Shown piece after piece: positions 11,276-22,981 of a DNA stretch of 64,000 nucleotides. The stretch covers positions 434,001-498,000 of the forward strand of contig JBAJFE010000045.1 of the NCBI GenBank assembly GCA_037903355.1, read 5' to 3'. A program made the translations under genes and the position numbers. How positions within the stretch are numbered: position 1 is the first letter of the stretch; each line of letters begins with the position of its first letter. The DNA comes from Trichuris trichiura (Eukaryota; Nematoda; Enoplea; Trichinellida; Trichuridae). Below the pieces are notes generated by a model, which was not told where the DNA came from, searched no databases, and saw nothing but the letters and a program-made list of their open reading frames with translations.

Positions 11276-12037
11276 GCAGGACAGGATGGCCGGCAGGGTT
11301 ATAGGACGCGCTTGGAAACAATTATCAGAACGGCCATCTGTTTCCAGATGTGCGGCGTTCCTTTGCTGATACGCATCGCTCGTATGTGTACACAGTGAAC
11401 AATAGCTTAGGTCACCCATTGTTCAGGTGACGTAGTCATGATCACGTGACCGCCTTTGAAGTTGCCGCCTCAACTTCCGGCGCCGCCGTAGCATACAGGA
11501 CCCAAAAAACGTACATTCATTAATATCTTTAATGCGGGAGACGAATAGTGCATTTGAAACTCTCCGTTGTTTACCGGTATTGAACTTCTACAATTTCGAG
11601 GTAGCGCTTCTTGAATGCTATGCTATTGACATGTTCGTATATACAGCCGAATACTTCGTATGCTAAGAGCATGGGACCAGAAGTCACGCGGATATGCTAG
11701 TTTCCAAATTGGGGGGATCCTATTGTAATGGCGTCGAAATGGAGCTACAAACCGTGTAAATTTAAGTCGCTGTTGTTCGCTGGCTTAATGTGATGGCAGT
11801 GAGCTTGCGCCGCGTAACCCCCGGTGGACATCGACGAGTTGCGAGCAACAGAAGTTCCTGTTGATGACAGACTGCTTTTCTGGCTTACACTTGGAAAACG
11901 TACACTTAGCGTGAACAGCAGGAACTCGTTGCCCACGTACAGAAGGAATGAACTATCGCGCCTGGATGTTCTAAGTATGGGCAAGTACCAACTGTCTACA
12001 GAAAGCGTCCCAAGCTACGGTGAATCTTGTCAGTGGC

Positions 12038-12080
12038 CCTTAGTGGCATATCAGAAGTATACCACTTCAGATATGCCACG
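12038..12080. repeat. Short hairpin
   Basis: GTGGCATATC and GATATGCCAC face each other around a 20-base spacer, immediately inside the right terminal inverted repeat at 12079. Confidence 0.7.
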
Positions 12081-12109
12081 GCGCCCCCGTAGCATACTAG
12101 ACCCCGTTT

Positions 12110-13004
12110 TTTTGTATTCGCGCAATGTCCTAAGGCTAACATTCACCCTGTCACGAAATTTAACTGTCATATAAGTACGTAATGACAAACCGGTCTCGGA
12201 TGACGGTTAGCGTTGCCTTGCAGAACGTTTTGCCCCTCTGCCGTTTTGACGCGGCAGATAATCGGGTTAGCCGTCAGTTAGATCGCATTATCTTGTTGAT
12301 TAAATCGCGCTTATCCTGCCATATCAAAATCAGTTGCCGTCTTCGCGCCGCCCTTTAACCTGCACGTCTTAGAATGGCTGTCTGTTTCCTTCTTATTGCG
12401 AGTTCGAATTTTTGTTCTGTCTGTTCACAGTAAGTTGAGCAGACATCTAGCAGCATTAAGGGGTAAACGCTACCGCTTCTTTATCATACTAAATAGCGAA
12501 GCGCCTTTCCAGGTCTTTTTCTTGCCAGTCGTTCTGTTCTGCCTATACTTAAGCCTAACACAAGCCAAAGTCGCATGTTTAGGCGAAATTATATCAAAGC
12601 AGTCGTGCCACGCCACTAAGAAGTAATCGAACATGAGCATCATGAAAGGTCAGAAGTGAAGTGGCAGGGATGGATAATGAAAGATCTGAAATGCCAATAA
12701 GAAATGAATAAGTGGCTGTTGTTACACCCGCGGGTTAAAGGGCGGTTCGAAGAGGGCAACCGAGTCAGATATTACAGTATAATCGTTTCCGGATCCATGG
12801 CGTAACGCTCTGCAGCCGGGCAGAAAACTCGGCAGTACACCGCATCAAAACGGAGCGGCGTCAAACCAACCGCGTCGTGAAGAAGCGCAATTATCACAGT
12901 AATAAAAAAGTAATTACAAAAGCGCATCAATGCAAATTTAAGTATGAACGCAAAGCCGGTAAACTTTCAACTCAAAACAAAACGTACGCACATTGAAATT
13001 TCGG
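12110..13004. other. Intergenic with a half-copy of the TTAGGC hairpin family
   Basis: At 12521-12580 the words CCAGTCGTTCTGTTCTGCC, ACTTAAGCCTAAC and GTTTAGGCG match one arm of the hairpin family, in reverse orientation to the 11.1 kb copy. The rest shows no gene. Confidence 0.5.
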
Positions 13005-15998
13005 CTAATAGCGCTTTGCTTTACGCTTCTCTTGCAGCCCAGTAAAGTGTTGCAACAGTTCACCGAAGTAATTTTCAGTATTCATCTTCTCGCAAGTTAC
13101 GCTTGGCGACCTAAAACATGGCATTCGAAAATTGAAACCTGAAAATTTAGCGAAAGAAAACCGGCTGCGGAAATTGATCGCCAGACTTGGATTGGGGAGG
13201 CATTGCAGTCGACGCCTGAGAAGGTGAAAAGCCTCAGTCTGAGGCAGCAACATCAACAGACCGTACAAAACCGCCGCCAACGGTTGCTGATATCTGGGAT
13301 CGAGCAGATGCAAACGCAAATCTATAAAACAAAATAGTCCAAGTAAACGTTAAGCGGACAATGAAGTGATACAGGAAAATATCGGAGTTTCCAACAGTTG
13401 AATCAGCTTGTCTACTTCAACGAGCAGTTGGCAATCGACCTCCAATTCGCAGCTAAAAACGAGCGGCTGAAAAGTTCCACCGAAGGGACAAATTCGCAAA
13501 TCAAGCTACAATGACTGAACGAGCGCTGCTGCGTGGTTGTAACTTCGCGAAATTAAGCAAAGCGCCAGAAGAGCAATCGGCTGATAAGCCCAACAACGAT
13601 ACAAACAGGTGAACAGTTGAATCGACTCCTGAAAGAAAATAAGAACTGAAGAAAACGTTGTTTTCAAGTCTAAGTGTTGCCTCGGTTTGATTTGAGAAAG
13701 TTTCTTTCAATTTGCATCGAAGGTTGAACAACTCAGGAGCGGTAAGCAAAATGCTATTCAACACTTGAACAACTTGTGTAGCAAATGCCATATCATCTTC
13801 CGCGTTCAATAGGACAGCTAACGTTTGAAACACATCCTCAGCGTCAAGAACAACGCAAAGTTGGCTAAAGGCATCACTGTATTTTAGCCAAGTTAAAAGA
13901 AGGGCGACATTATACCGTATGATGAACGTTCCCCGTTCGCTAAGGAAATCGGACGCACTTCTAAACTCATTCAAAAGACTCTTCATGAAATTGATAAAAT
14001 ACGGTGAAACTTTGGTAAGAAGTATCGCGTTGACCTCTCCGGAAATGCCAGTTGGTGAATTGGCGCATTGACTATTCTTCCCTGAGCATAAGTGCGAAAG
14101 AACTCGTACATCGCAAGAAACAACTTCGTCCGAGGGATCCGACAGCAATTGGAGAAGTGAATGAAACAGTTCTTCCATGTAGGCAAAAAATCGTACCGGC
14201 ATAGCTTGGTACAAATGATCTATCCATTCCAAAGCGGCAATTTTTGTTCTAACGGGTCCCTGACTCAGGCTGCATTCAAAAACATTCACGATGGCAGCCA
14301 AATCCAAAACTCTAAACATTAACATTTACGATGCTTACATTGCAAGCAAAGGAATTTACTTCTCCGATTCGGCAACTTCGTCCGAAACCAACTTCATCAA
14401 AGCAGTATTGGTTCGCTGGGACACTTCCCTAATATCTGAAGATTAAACCCTTACCGACGGAACAATGTTTTGTTTTAAATGTAGTATTTACTTTCTTGGC
14501 CATCCTCGCATGACAAACATGGTAAAATGGCCATGAGATATCCGGGAGCGTAGCACAACATTTTTTTACTATCCAAATTCAAAAATGCAAGCAGCCAAGT
14601 TAAAGCTATATGCTTTGCAAATTCGTCTGAAAGGAAGACGACCGCTAGCACCCGTCAGCCCGATTATTTGTGCATAACCTTGAGATTGCGCTTGTACAAT
14701 AAGAACATTGACCATATGCTCGAGGTCGGCGTTCTCCGGGTTTTCAATAATAGACCGCAGGAATTCACCCATTACTACCTCGCATAATTCTCGAATTCTT
14801 GGAGTCTGTTCGGTCAGTATTTGAAACAAACCGTCCAAGATTTGATTCAAATACTGGACTAAGTTAATGCTGAATTGAGCCTGCAAATCATGTACCTAAA
14901 GCAAACATGATTAAAACGCAAAATTGATCCAAATACGTTAAGCGAATACCCACGAAATAAGGTAACGTCGAATGAACACATTTTTAGTATATATGCGCTC
15001 CCTGAGAAGACGAACAAACTCGGACACGTCGAATTCGTCGCTGTGCAAAACAATATCCTTAAGTAGCACTGTAACATTTCAGGCGGCTAATTCTGCAAAG
15101 TCACTTTCAGCTGGCGTTCCATCAATTCAGCACCATTTCTTGTATTTTTGTCCGGGTCTGCGGAAAGCTGCAAAGTAAGCTTTTTGCTCATAGAAGGCTT
15201 TGTAGTTCTCTTAAAACTAAAAATTCCGACCTTGTGTCTTTGGCGCGCTACCGTATGCGAAACGCAGGTTCTATTCTGGCAAGCATGCTGCCAGTCCCCT
15301 TCTGCCCTTACCTAAGCCTATGCCAAAAAAACATATTTTGGCATAGGCTTAGCTAAGGGCAGAATAGGATTGGCGGCAAACCTACAGTACAACGGTAAGG
15401 GGCTAAGAAACAAGATCTGAAATCTGCCGAAACCGCTAAATAAAATTCAAGTACAATTTTTTTTTGAAAACCTCATACCTGACAGAATGAATCGAACAGG
15501 GCACTGAAATGGAGCATAGCAGTTTTATGAGCTACTTTGATGATGTTGTACGAAGCCTCGCAGGCGTAATAGCGGATATGACAGTCCGGATCCTGCAGGC
15601 ACTCCAGTACGGGTAAAAGCAGTTGAGAAGCGTACCGTTCACTCATCTAAAATGCAACTTGCCAGCGGCGGGAAACATTTTCAAAAGTGACTGAACTGGT
15701 CCCATTGCAATGGCGACAGCGGCAAGCCCAATAAGGCCTCCTTTGCGAAAATGAGGGCTCGAAGAGCGCATTAACGTAGCCAGCACTTCGAGGACCTTTT
15801 CCACCTGCTCTTGCTGGTTCTCGTTAACAAAATCACGAACAATCCTGCAAAACTGGCAAATTTAAGACTGCAATGCTTTTCTTGTTGAATTGATTACTTT
15901 TCCAATTCTAACGCACCGCCCTTGCGCTTCTCATAGATTTTATCGGTCAGTTGACGAATTAATGATGAAGACAATGGAGCATAACTTGCATCGCCCAT
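13005..15998 (-). CDS. VAC14: VAC14, scaffold of the PIKfyve-FIG4 complex, about 703 aa
   Basis: Thirteen exons on the minus strand join in phase: 15998-15898, 15844-15697, 15646-15479, 15167-15116, 15068-14950, 14895-14679, 14626-14492, 14435-14360, 14311-13916, 13864-13681, 13628-13510, 13452-13373 and 13321-13005. The start [12 protein letters not shown] aligns with the family N-terminus. Later blocks are family signatures: [68 protein letters not shown] and [16 protein letters not shown]. The protein is a HEAT-repeat scaffold on endosomes that holds the PI(3,5)P2 kinase PIKfyve and phosphatase FIG4. Intron 10 (13680-13629) is GC-AG. The exon 4/5 junction works in phase only with another GC donor at 15115, so that junction is tentative. 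A 48-bp in-frame intron inside the last exon is possible. Intron 3 is long (311 bp) because of an inserted hairpin repeat. Human VAC14 has 782 residues. Confidence 0.93.
15288..15376. repeat. TTAGGC-family hairpin inside VAC14 intron 3
   Basis: Two arms of about 37 bp (CCTTCTGCCCTTACCTAAGC and its near-complement GCTTAGCTAAGGGCAGAATA) flank a short A/T loop. The insertion lies in intron 3 of VAC14 (15478-15168), which is about six times longer than the gene's other introns. Confidence 0.85.
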
Positions 15999-17433
15999 AG
16001 CTGGTACAGTAGCGGATGGTGAATCTTCAAAGTTCAAAAAGTTATGAAAATACTGCGCAAAATATTGAACAGTAAAGCCTAAAGCTCAAAACAAGATAAG
16101 CATACTAAAATTGAACGATTAACGATTGGATATAATTATTTTTCATTGAAATTCAACCGCATAGAAACCCGTATTGCACAAAAGTGAACGGCTAAACGAA
16201 GATTACATTCTTTTCGTGCGGAGAAAAGCTTTACCGTCAGCCGACTAACCACTTGTCGTATATTTCGTCCTCTTTATTTTGTCCAAAAACAGACCTAGTG
16301 AAGGTCGTACTTGGTAACAAAATGCAACAACAGCTTTGCCGGTTTAAAAGAATAACGATAACAAAATAAGCGCGTGCGTTAGCTACGCTTTTCTGAAATA
16401 AAACACTCAAGTTCTCGTGCTCGTGTCCAGCAAATGTTCAAGCGAAATTAACTTTCGACCGCCCTTTAGTGCCGAGTAATTTCTTGCCGCCCTTCATTAG
16501 AAGAAGTAACGAAAGACATGCCAAAGTGCATGTCTTTCGTTACTTCTTCTAATGAGGGTCGAAAAAATGGCCGCGATCACAAAAAAAGACCATCGAAACG
16601 AAGTAGGCTAAATCAACTCGTTCGAGTCAAAATGTGGATACCTTCGTAATCGTCCGTAATTAAAAAACAGAAAAGAATTACCTGAAATGGTTGACAAGGA
16701 GTCCGATTTGGCTTATGCTAAGTACACAATGTGGGAATTACCCACAGTTGCTTAGGACCTGCACACAATTTGGGTTTACGGTATAGTGTCTTCCACTTAG
16801 TTACTTTTATTGTATAGCGAACTCCGTGGGTATAGTTTAACTTCCGTTTAATGTAAAAATTTTGAAGTTAGCTGGTGAGCACGTTTTGCTAATGTATTCT
16901 TCCATTATTGCACTAAACTGTATAGCAGCTATTGCTCGTTACTGCGTTCGACTAATGCTTTATCCTTCCGGCATGGCATGATTCTGTTGGCCGTGACGGT
17001 CTAAAGTCCAAGGGGGCTACCAGCTAGCTAATTGGCAATAAAAGATTTTATTTATTTGCATATTGGTGCTGAAACCACATTTTCGGCTATGCGATATTCT
17101 ATTTGTGCCTTTTTTATTCAGTCGTTGCGTATAAGGACGGTTACCATCGTCATGACATTACTGAAGAGGGTTAAGCTTATTTGGAATTCATTTAGTCCCA
17201 ACACTTCAGCCCGGCAATTATAGTTGCATATTTTTCGCTCCGTGCTTGTTCTAAAAGCAATACGGTATTTTAATAGCCTTTCGGGCAATCAGAATGTAGC
17301 TAATAGTAGACTTGACTTTTTTTTCGCAATTTACGTGTTCAATTTTTTTCTTCCTCTTCACTTCTTTCTTGTTCTTAGCTCAGAAGTGTGTGTGTGATCA
17401 ATTTGTCAAGCAGTGCATTAACAGTCTGTACTG
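15999..17433. other. Intergenic between VAC14 and ATP synthase OSCP (divergent promoters)
   Basis: The two genes point away from each other, so their promoters must lie here. I see no recognisable TATA or other motif. The region holds one perfect hairpin (16488-16558) and otherwise no coding segment that I recognise. An open frame at 17032-17223 has no family resemblance. Confidence 0.45.
16488..16558. repeat. Near-perfect hairpin
   Basis: CATTAGAAGAAGTAACGAAA GACATG is repeated in inverted orientation around a loop of a few bases. Arms are about 30 bp with one difference at the outer end. It looks like a very short fold-back element. Confidence 0.9.
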
Positions 17434-18353
17434 ATGGCATCCACGAGATTCTTGGTACGTTGTGCTCCGCGCTTTTGTTGATACATTAATGCCTATTTTA
17501 AGGCTCGTTGCATATGCACAGGAACTCTTCGGCTGAATAGTAGTCAAGTATATATTGAAGTCTTTTTTGTAAATATGTTCAAGCTTTTCTTTTAGCTTCC
17601 TATGCTCACGACAAGCGTTGGGGGAAAATATGCCGGGGCAATTTATTCCGCGGCCATGAAAACTAAAACATTAGATGGAATTATCAAGGATATTAATTCT
17701 TACGAAGTTTTTATGTTAACGTAAGCGTCGGCACCGTTTGCTAAGCGGCTTCTTTTTTCAGGCGGAAATTAAACGGGATATCAAATTGAGAAACTGCATT
17801 CTCGATCCGTTCGTTCACAAATCCGAAAAGAAAAAAGCCGTTTTCGCTACTGCGGACAAAGTGAAGTGCTCGGACTTGACGAAAAGATTCCTAGGTCTGG
17901 AATGTTAGAAATTGTTCGTCTGTTGTGGCGAACAAATTTTTGCAGGCCTAATTGCCGACAATGGACGCATGGAGAAGTTGGAAGAAATTTTTAGCGCTTT
18001 CAAACTTCTTGTTGCTTCTCACCGCGGTGAACTCATCTGCGAGGTCACTACTGCTAAAGTTAGTTACGGTTGCACAACTTTTCCCCGTTAACAAAGTTGC
18101 TTCAGCCTATGGACGCTTCAATGAAGTCAACATTGGAGAAGGTTCTTCAGGGTTTTGGTAAAGGCGAAAAGCAATTGCACATAAAATACAAAGTATCTGC
18201 ATTTTCATGCTCGCGCTAAGCAATGAGATATATTTGCAGGTTGATCCGTCCTTAGTTGCCGGTATGACGGTGTCCATTGGCAATCAGTTCATCGATATGT
18301 CCGCTGTTTCCAAAATAGAGCAATATCGAGAAATTCTAGAAAGCGAACTTTAA
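17434..18353 (+). CDS. ATP5PO: Mitochondrial ATP synthase subunit O (OSCP), 192 aa
   Basis: Six exons: 17434-17454, 17596-17706, 17762-17894, 17946-18058, 18106-18192 and 18240-18353. All join in phase. The protein begins with a short presequence-like MASTRFL. It then shows the OSCP hallmarks GGKYAGAIYSAAMK (N-terminal helical domain), LIADNGRMEKLEEI, HRGELICEVTTA and the C-terminal LVAGMTVSIGNQFIDMS. OSCP sits on top of F1 and links it to the peripheral stalk of complex V. Exon 2 could use the stronger donor GTAAGC at 17721, but only the donor at 17707 keeps the frame. Intron 1 is 141 bp, and the others are 47-55 bp. The length is close to the usual 190-210 residues. Confidence 0.95.
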
Positions 18354-19376
18354 TAGCATTAGGTTGGCCTTTGTGCCTTCACCTCTGTAGAAAATTAAAT
18401 CAGGGAGAACGTACACTCTTACGCAATGGTTTGCCGTAAGCAAATGTTGCTTTGACCGTCGTTTGCGGCTGCATATCTGCTATATTTAAATTCAAAAATT
18501 GCAGACTCGCCCTCACCGTTTGACTAGACTACAAATAAATAGTGCTCAGGTGCAAAAACTTTAGTAGCTTCCTACAGAATTAACCAGTACGCAAAAGCGA
18601 ATGTATACATGCTGAAATGACTCTGTCTTTGCCGCTTTCTTCAACGCGCAATGTTGAATAGACTGACGAAAGTGATTTGCCATTAGACATTATTTGAGAA
18701 AACTTTGTGGAAACACAAGTGGCATACTTTTTGATGTAGCCAGAATTTAGTTCCTTATCGTAATAGCAGGTAGAGCAAAAATTTTTTGTTTAGCTTAACT
18801 TCTAAGCGATTGAATCCTCCGTAAGCTCATCGAGTGCTTAAATAGCCTGTTGTTCACTAGTACGAAGCCAAAAGGAATAACACTGGCTTACAGAGCTTTC
18901 GAAACTTCTTATTTCGCTGTATTATAAACACTGATTTCGGGATCAGAATGCGAGTCAATTATTCGTATGTTATAAAGAGTGAAACTATGGTTAACCGTTC
19001 CTGCAGCAACTTAATGAAATCGGGTGAACGCTTGTAAAAGTTTTGAAAATGAAACCAGTCAATTATTTATGCAAATTTACGAACTTTTCGGGATACTCCA
19101 TATCCCGAAAGCGTAAATTTGCCCAAATAGGAAAAGCTTCGAGTGTAAAATAATGCCTATGAGACCAGTAATGGTTTCCTATCCTTTTCGAAATTCAGTG
19201 GATCTTCATTGAATCCAGCTTCTTTCTGGATGTCCTATCCGTTGTAGGACGCAATTATTTTATTAATAATGAAATATTCTTTCTTCAGCAAAGTTCTGTT
19301 ACAACTACTAAGTTATTTACATATTTCCTCTTGCAGGCGCATTTCTTTGAATTCTAAATTTCTCTTATACTTTACT
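18354..19376. other. Intergenic, with one short hairpin
   Basis: Downstream of OSCP I see AAATAAAT near 18532 as a possible polyadenylation context and a hairpin at 19071-19122. No gene is recognised. Confidence 0.4.
19071..19122. repeat. Short hairpin
   Basis: GCAAATTTACG...TTCGGGATA and TATCCCGAA...CGTAAATTTGC pair around a five-base loop, with small mismatches inside the arms. Confidence 0.85.
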
Positions 19377-19760
19377 TTCGAAAGACTGGGTGTTTTTTAA
19401 CAGACTTTGGTTGTTTTATAGTTGTTCCTCTGGTTCACGGGTTTGGCCTGTTGGATGTATCTGTAAGTAAACTTCAAAATGCCCTACCAACGAATGGATG
19501 AGCAAGTTGTCAGAGAAATTACAGAACAATTCAATACCGTACGTTTCGGAACTGCTCGTGTTCCGTCGTCAGCATTAAGCATTAAGTTGACTCCCCAACA
19601 CTGCTGACGACGGAACACGAGCAGTTCCGAAACGTACGGTATTGAATTGTTCTGTAATTTCTCTAACAACTTGCTCATCCATTCGTTGGAAGGGCATTTT
19701 GAAGTTTACTTACAGATACATCCAACAGGCCAAACCCGTGAACCAGAGGAACAGCTATGA
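19377..19760. mobile_element. Fold-back MITE family A, complete copy 2
   Basis: The left arm (TTCCTCTGGTTCACGGGTTT onward) is mirrored almost perfectly by the right arm (AAACCCGTGAACCAGAGGAA at about 19733-19752). The arms are about 150 bp and the central spacer about 30 bp. The same arms occur in copies 1 and 3. There is no coding capacity. Confidence 0.92.
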
Positions 19761-21751
19761 AGTATACTTTACTTGAATAATACGATGTGAAAGTTTTTGA
19801 GAATGCCTACATGGCGTTATACCAGATCTGACTGTACCGTAGCTCTAGTTTTGACTGCAGAATAAGACTACAAAAGTTCGACACAGCAAAAGATAAGAGC
19901 ACAACAATTATAGAATGACAGTATGCATCGACGACAAGATAAGTTAACTCTGGAAGCACGGAGATATATTTTGTCCTACTTTCCCCAATGAGTACGTAGT
20001 GATATGATGCGTAAGTGTTTATCCCGAATTTTTCTAAACTCAGAACCTTTTTGAGCGTTGAAATGACGTCACACACGTTCGCTTTATGCGACTTCTACTG
20101 GAAAATAGAGCTGATCGGCAAGCTGAAACTGGCAATCTCAGCTCTACGTAACAACCTTAGAAGCTGACGACGGATTCTAATGAATCCAAAAAGTTTCATC
20201 ACCGTCATTTTTACTTTAATTGTAAACAACGAGTTTAACATGTTTTCGCCATATAGTTTGTAAATCCAAAGAGGATTTATACGACGGCCACCATTGTTCA
20301 AAAGGCAAAGGACAGCGAGAGAAACATTTCATGTTTACACTTGAATCCCGAACCCCAAAATATCAATCATATTGCTTTTCGAAGTACATAGATGTACACG
20401 GAACACGTCTGGTCCTGAGCGTTCCGGATGATGGGCTATTACGTTGCGGACGCTGAACGAGTAAAGTTACTTTTTTCTTTCTACATATCTCGAAGACGTA
20501 AAAATAAACAGATAAGCAAATAATCGTCATTGGTAAATGATTATGCAACGCTAAGCCTTGACTGTTTGTAGGTAAGCATATCCGCGGCAACTGAATTATG
20601 CTTATCTAACCAAGCCAACAATTTTTGTTACTTTAACAAACTTGTTGACAACTTTAAAGCTTCGTTCAAATTTGCATTCCTCCGCCTAGCCAGCATCACA
20701 AGTGCTCTCTTTGTTCAAGCTCACTTTTTGATCATTATCTGATGCGACGAACAGCCCATCCTGGGCATAATAATGGATGGGATAATTGCAGTGATATTCC
20801 ATTCACTGCGTATGCCCTATAACATTACAACTTTGCCTAAGCAAACGCAACATTGGCCATTTCGTGATGGGCTCAATTTTGAAAGTAACAAGTTTTCAAC
20901 TTTCAGCCAACGGAATCCACTTTTTTTTAAAAATTCGGGTGCTGCAAGCCTTCCACGCGAATCAATCTTACCTCATTGCACAAAAGTTTGCCCCTTCCTA
21001 GGAACATGCTGTTAGCAAACCTTTTCAACGCAAAGTTGTTACGGTGACGCGGCCAATAGCCGCTGTTACGTTGCATAGTTTATCCACGGAACTATTGGCG
21101 AGAAAACACGCTGGATCGGTTGCACTCTGGAAGCGACCACTCCATTATGCAAGCTTTACCGAAAGCAATTTGCTCTGCGAACGATTCCAAGTCAGCCAAG
21201 TGTACACACACAGAGAAAAGGTAAGCAAACCGTCCGCCGCCACAAACGCCACGAAGGCATAACTGTCGGCACTAGCAAAAACAGGGCAAGTTAGTGAGTA
21301 AAAATTAAATTTAACTTTGAGCGCAATATGCATTTTAGGTAGAGCGTACAAACTGTAGCCGGCAAGGTAACCTGATGACCACGATGCCAACTGTTCCTGT
21401 CAGAAGGCATCATTACGTAAAGAGCGAGCAAAGAAAGCGACAAAGGCTTTGGAGCCAGGAACAGAAGGCCAAGTAACAAGAGAAGCAATCGAATCTGTCG
21501 CATTCAAAACGTAACAACTGTGTTTGCTCCTGTCTCTCTTTAAATCAAGTCACAATTAATTGATCGCTGAAACTGTGTAAAACTTGCGGAGTCAGAATGA
21601 AGCCTTAAGAAAGAAACATGGGCCAGCGGATACGCAAATTTTGGGAGAACATTAACGCTTTGAACCCTAGAGGGAATGATGGACTGGCGTTCGACGGCTT
21701 TTTCTTGCCTGATCTTAAAAACTTAATCGCGCGCTTTTATCCAAGGCCTGC
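19761..21751. other. Intergenic, no gene recognised
   Basis: Several short open frames occur on both strands but none shows a domain, splice-linked continuation or family resemblance. Confidence 0.4.
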
Positions 21752-22981
21752 TTAGGTACGTTGTTCCACTTGGGCAATTATGCCTCGGCCATCGTAGGAA
21801 CCATTGCAGTCCACGCGATACGCCGCCGAGGAAGGTTGATTCGAATTTTTCAAAATACTGTACACGTTATCAACCTTGGCAAGCGTTTCCAAAAACGGAA
21901 GTAAATCGAGAAGCTCCGTGTCATTTAGGTCGTCGAACCAGGACTGCACAGGCACCTGGAAGTCCATTATTCCTTCTTGCGTCGCATCATCAACTATCTA
22001 CAAAATGGACCTACCGCGTTGTCGGGATGGAAGGCATAAGATGCAGGCGAGTTGTCTACAATAATGACATGCTTAAGATCGCGACCAAGCCGGTTTAAAT
22101 CCTGCAACCCAATAATGTTATAATAAGTGCGAACAACCTAAGGTGGGTCCATCTTGCCTTCACATAGTTTCCCTTGTGAAATACACAGGCTTCACGGAAA
22201 AGACGCGAACGAAACACGCCCCATTGGTCAAGTAAATCAGCAACCGGATCAGCATACTGCAATGAAACATAAAAGTTGTTCAATTAGAAGCTTTGGCCGG
22301 TTGCCACTAACCTTGGCGAGACTAGCTGTGAACAAGATGCATTCAAAATAATCGCTAATCTGCCGAAGGAACTCATCCACGTATGGACGTTTAAGAACGT
22401 ACACCTTGAAGCAACGAATGAATATATATTACGAAATGATTAATAAGCTTACCTGATGAACAACACCGTCGATTTCTACTGGAATAATGAAATCTGGATT
22501 CTTTACAGGCTGTAAAATTGAATAAGCAAAATCGAGAGCAGCTAATGCAGCTTTCATACCTTGAAGGAACTGTGAACAAGAGTTTCGTCTAAATCTACGA
22601 TAAGACACTTTTTGTTGATATCACAGGGACGTACGGGAGGCAGCAGAAGCTTGTCGGACGCCTATAAATAAAATTGATTACGATCGAACTGAAAAGCAGC
22701 CAAAAAAAAGAGTCCACGTTTTCAACCAGTTTTGGAGAACAGCGGTTGCCCGACAATTCTGACGAAGGTGCGGCAGCTTGGTCAACAGACTTGATTCCAA
22801 AACAACAGAACAATCCGCGAACGACCCTCGGTACCCGCAACTTCCTTTCGACTACATTGCAACGGTTTTTCTCTGAAAAGCACCGACAAAATACACGCAT
22901 CCACAAAAGCACCATCTCCAAACTAACAGTATCAACAAGAATTATCGCATGCTTTTCGAACGCGCCATTGCGGCTTTTCAC
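21752..22981 (-). CDS. CTDSP1: CTD small phosphatase (SCP/CTDSP family), about 301 aa
   Basis: Minus-strand exons: (22981)-22718, 22661-22560, 22509-22453, 22404-22312, 22256-22158, 22101-22015 and 21955-21752. All join in phase 0. The catalytic HAD motif DLDET is in [14 protein letters not shown]. Then follow [77 protein letters not shown] and [20 protein letters not shown]. The first exon carries RGLFCCFG, similar to the CC-motif N-terminus of vertebrate CTDSPs. SCPs dephosphorylate Ser5 of the RNA polymerase II tail and some SMAD or REST substrates. The intron 22157-22102 is GC-AG with the classic AAG|GCAAG donor. The ATG at 22981 is a guess, because an acceptor-like TTTTCAG lies within that exon. 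A 30-residue C-terminal tail beyond the domain is unlike the human proteins. Confidence 0.95.

Larger units (their letters stand above)
9756..12105. mobile_element. Merlin/ISXO2-like DNA transposon (degraded, composite)
   Basis: A 27-bp inverted terminal sequence starting GGGGTCTAGT and ending GGGCGCCG lies at 9756-9782. Its exact reverse complement is at 12079-12105. A second, less perfect right-end copy lies at 11473-11503 and shares extra flanking bases with the left end (the T-run outside and CCGGAAG inside). Two readings are therefore possible: an element 9756-11503 beside a second end, or one element 9756-12105. Between them lie transposase remnants (10050-10985) and a TTAGGC array (11133-11275). 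A clear target-site duplication is not visible because the flanks are T-rich. Confidence 0.75.

Noticed and set aside
11058..11419. Open frames on both strands with long Leu-Arg or Leu-Ser runs
   Set aside because: They are translations of the TTAGGC hexamer array, which is open in several frames. No coding evidence.
17707..17761. Stronger GTAAGC donor at 17721 in the OSCP gene
   Set aside because: Using it brings a stop soon after the acceptor. Only the weaker donor at 17707 keeps OSCP sequence in frame.
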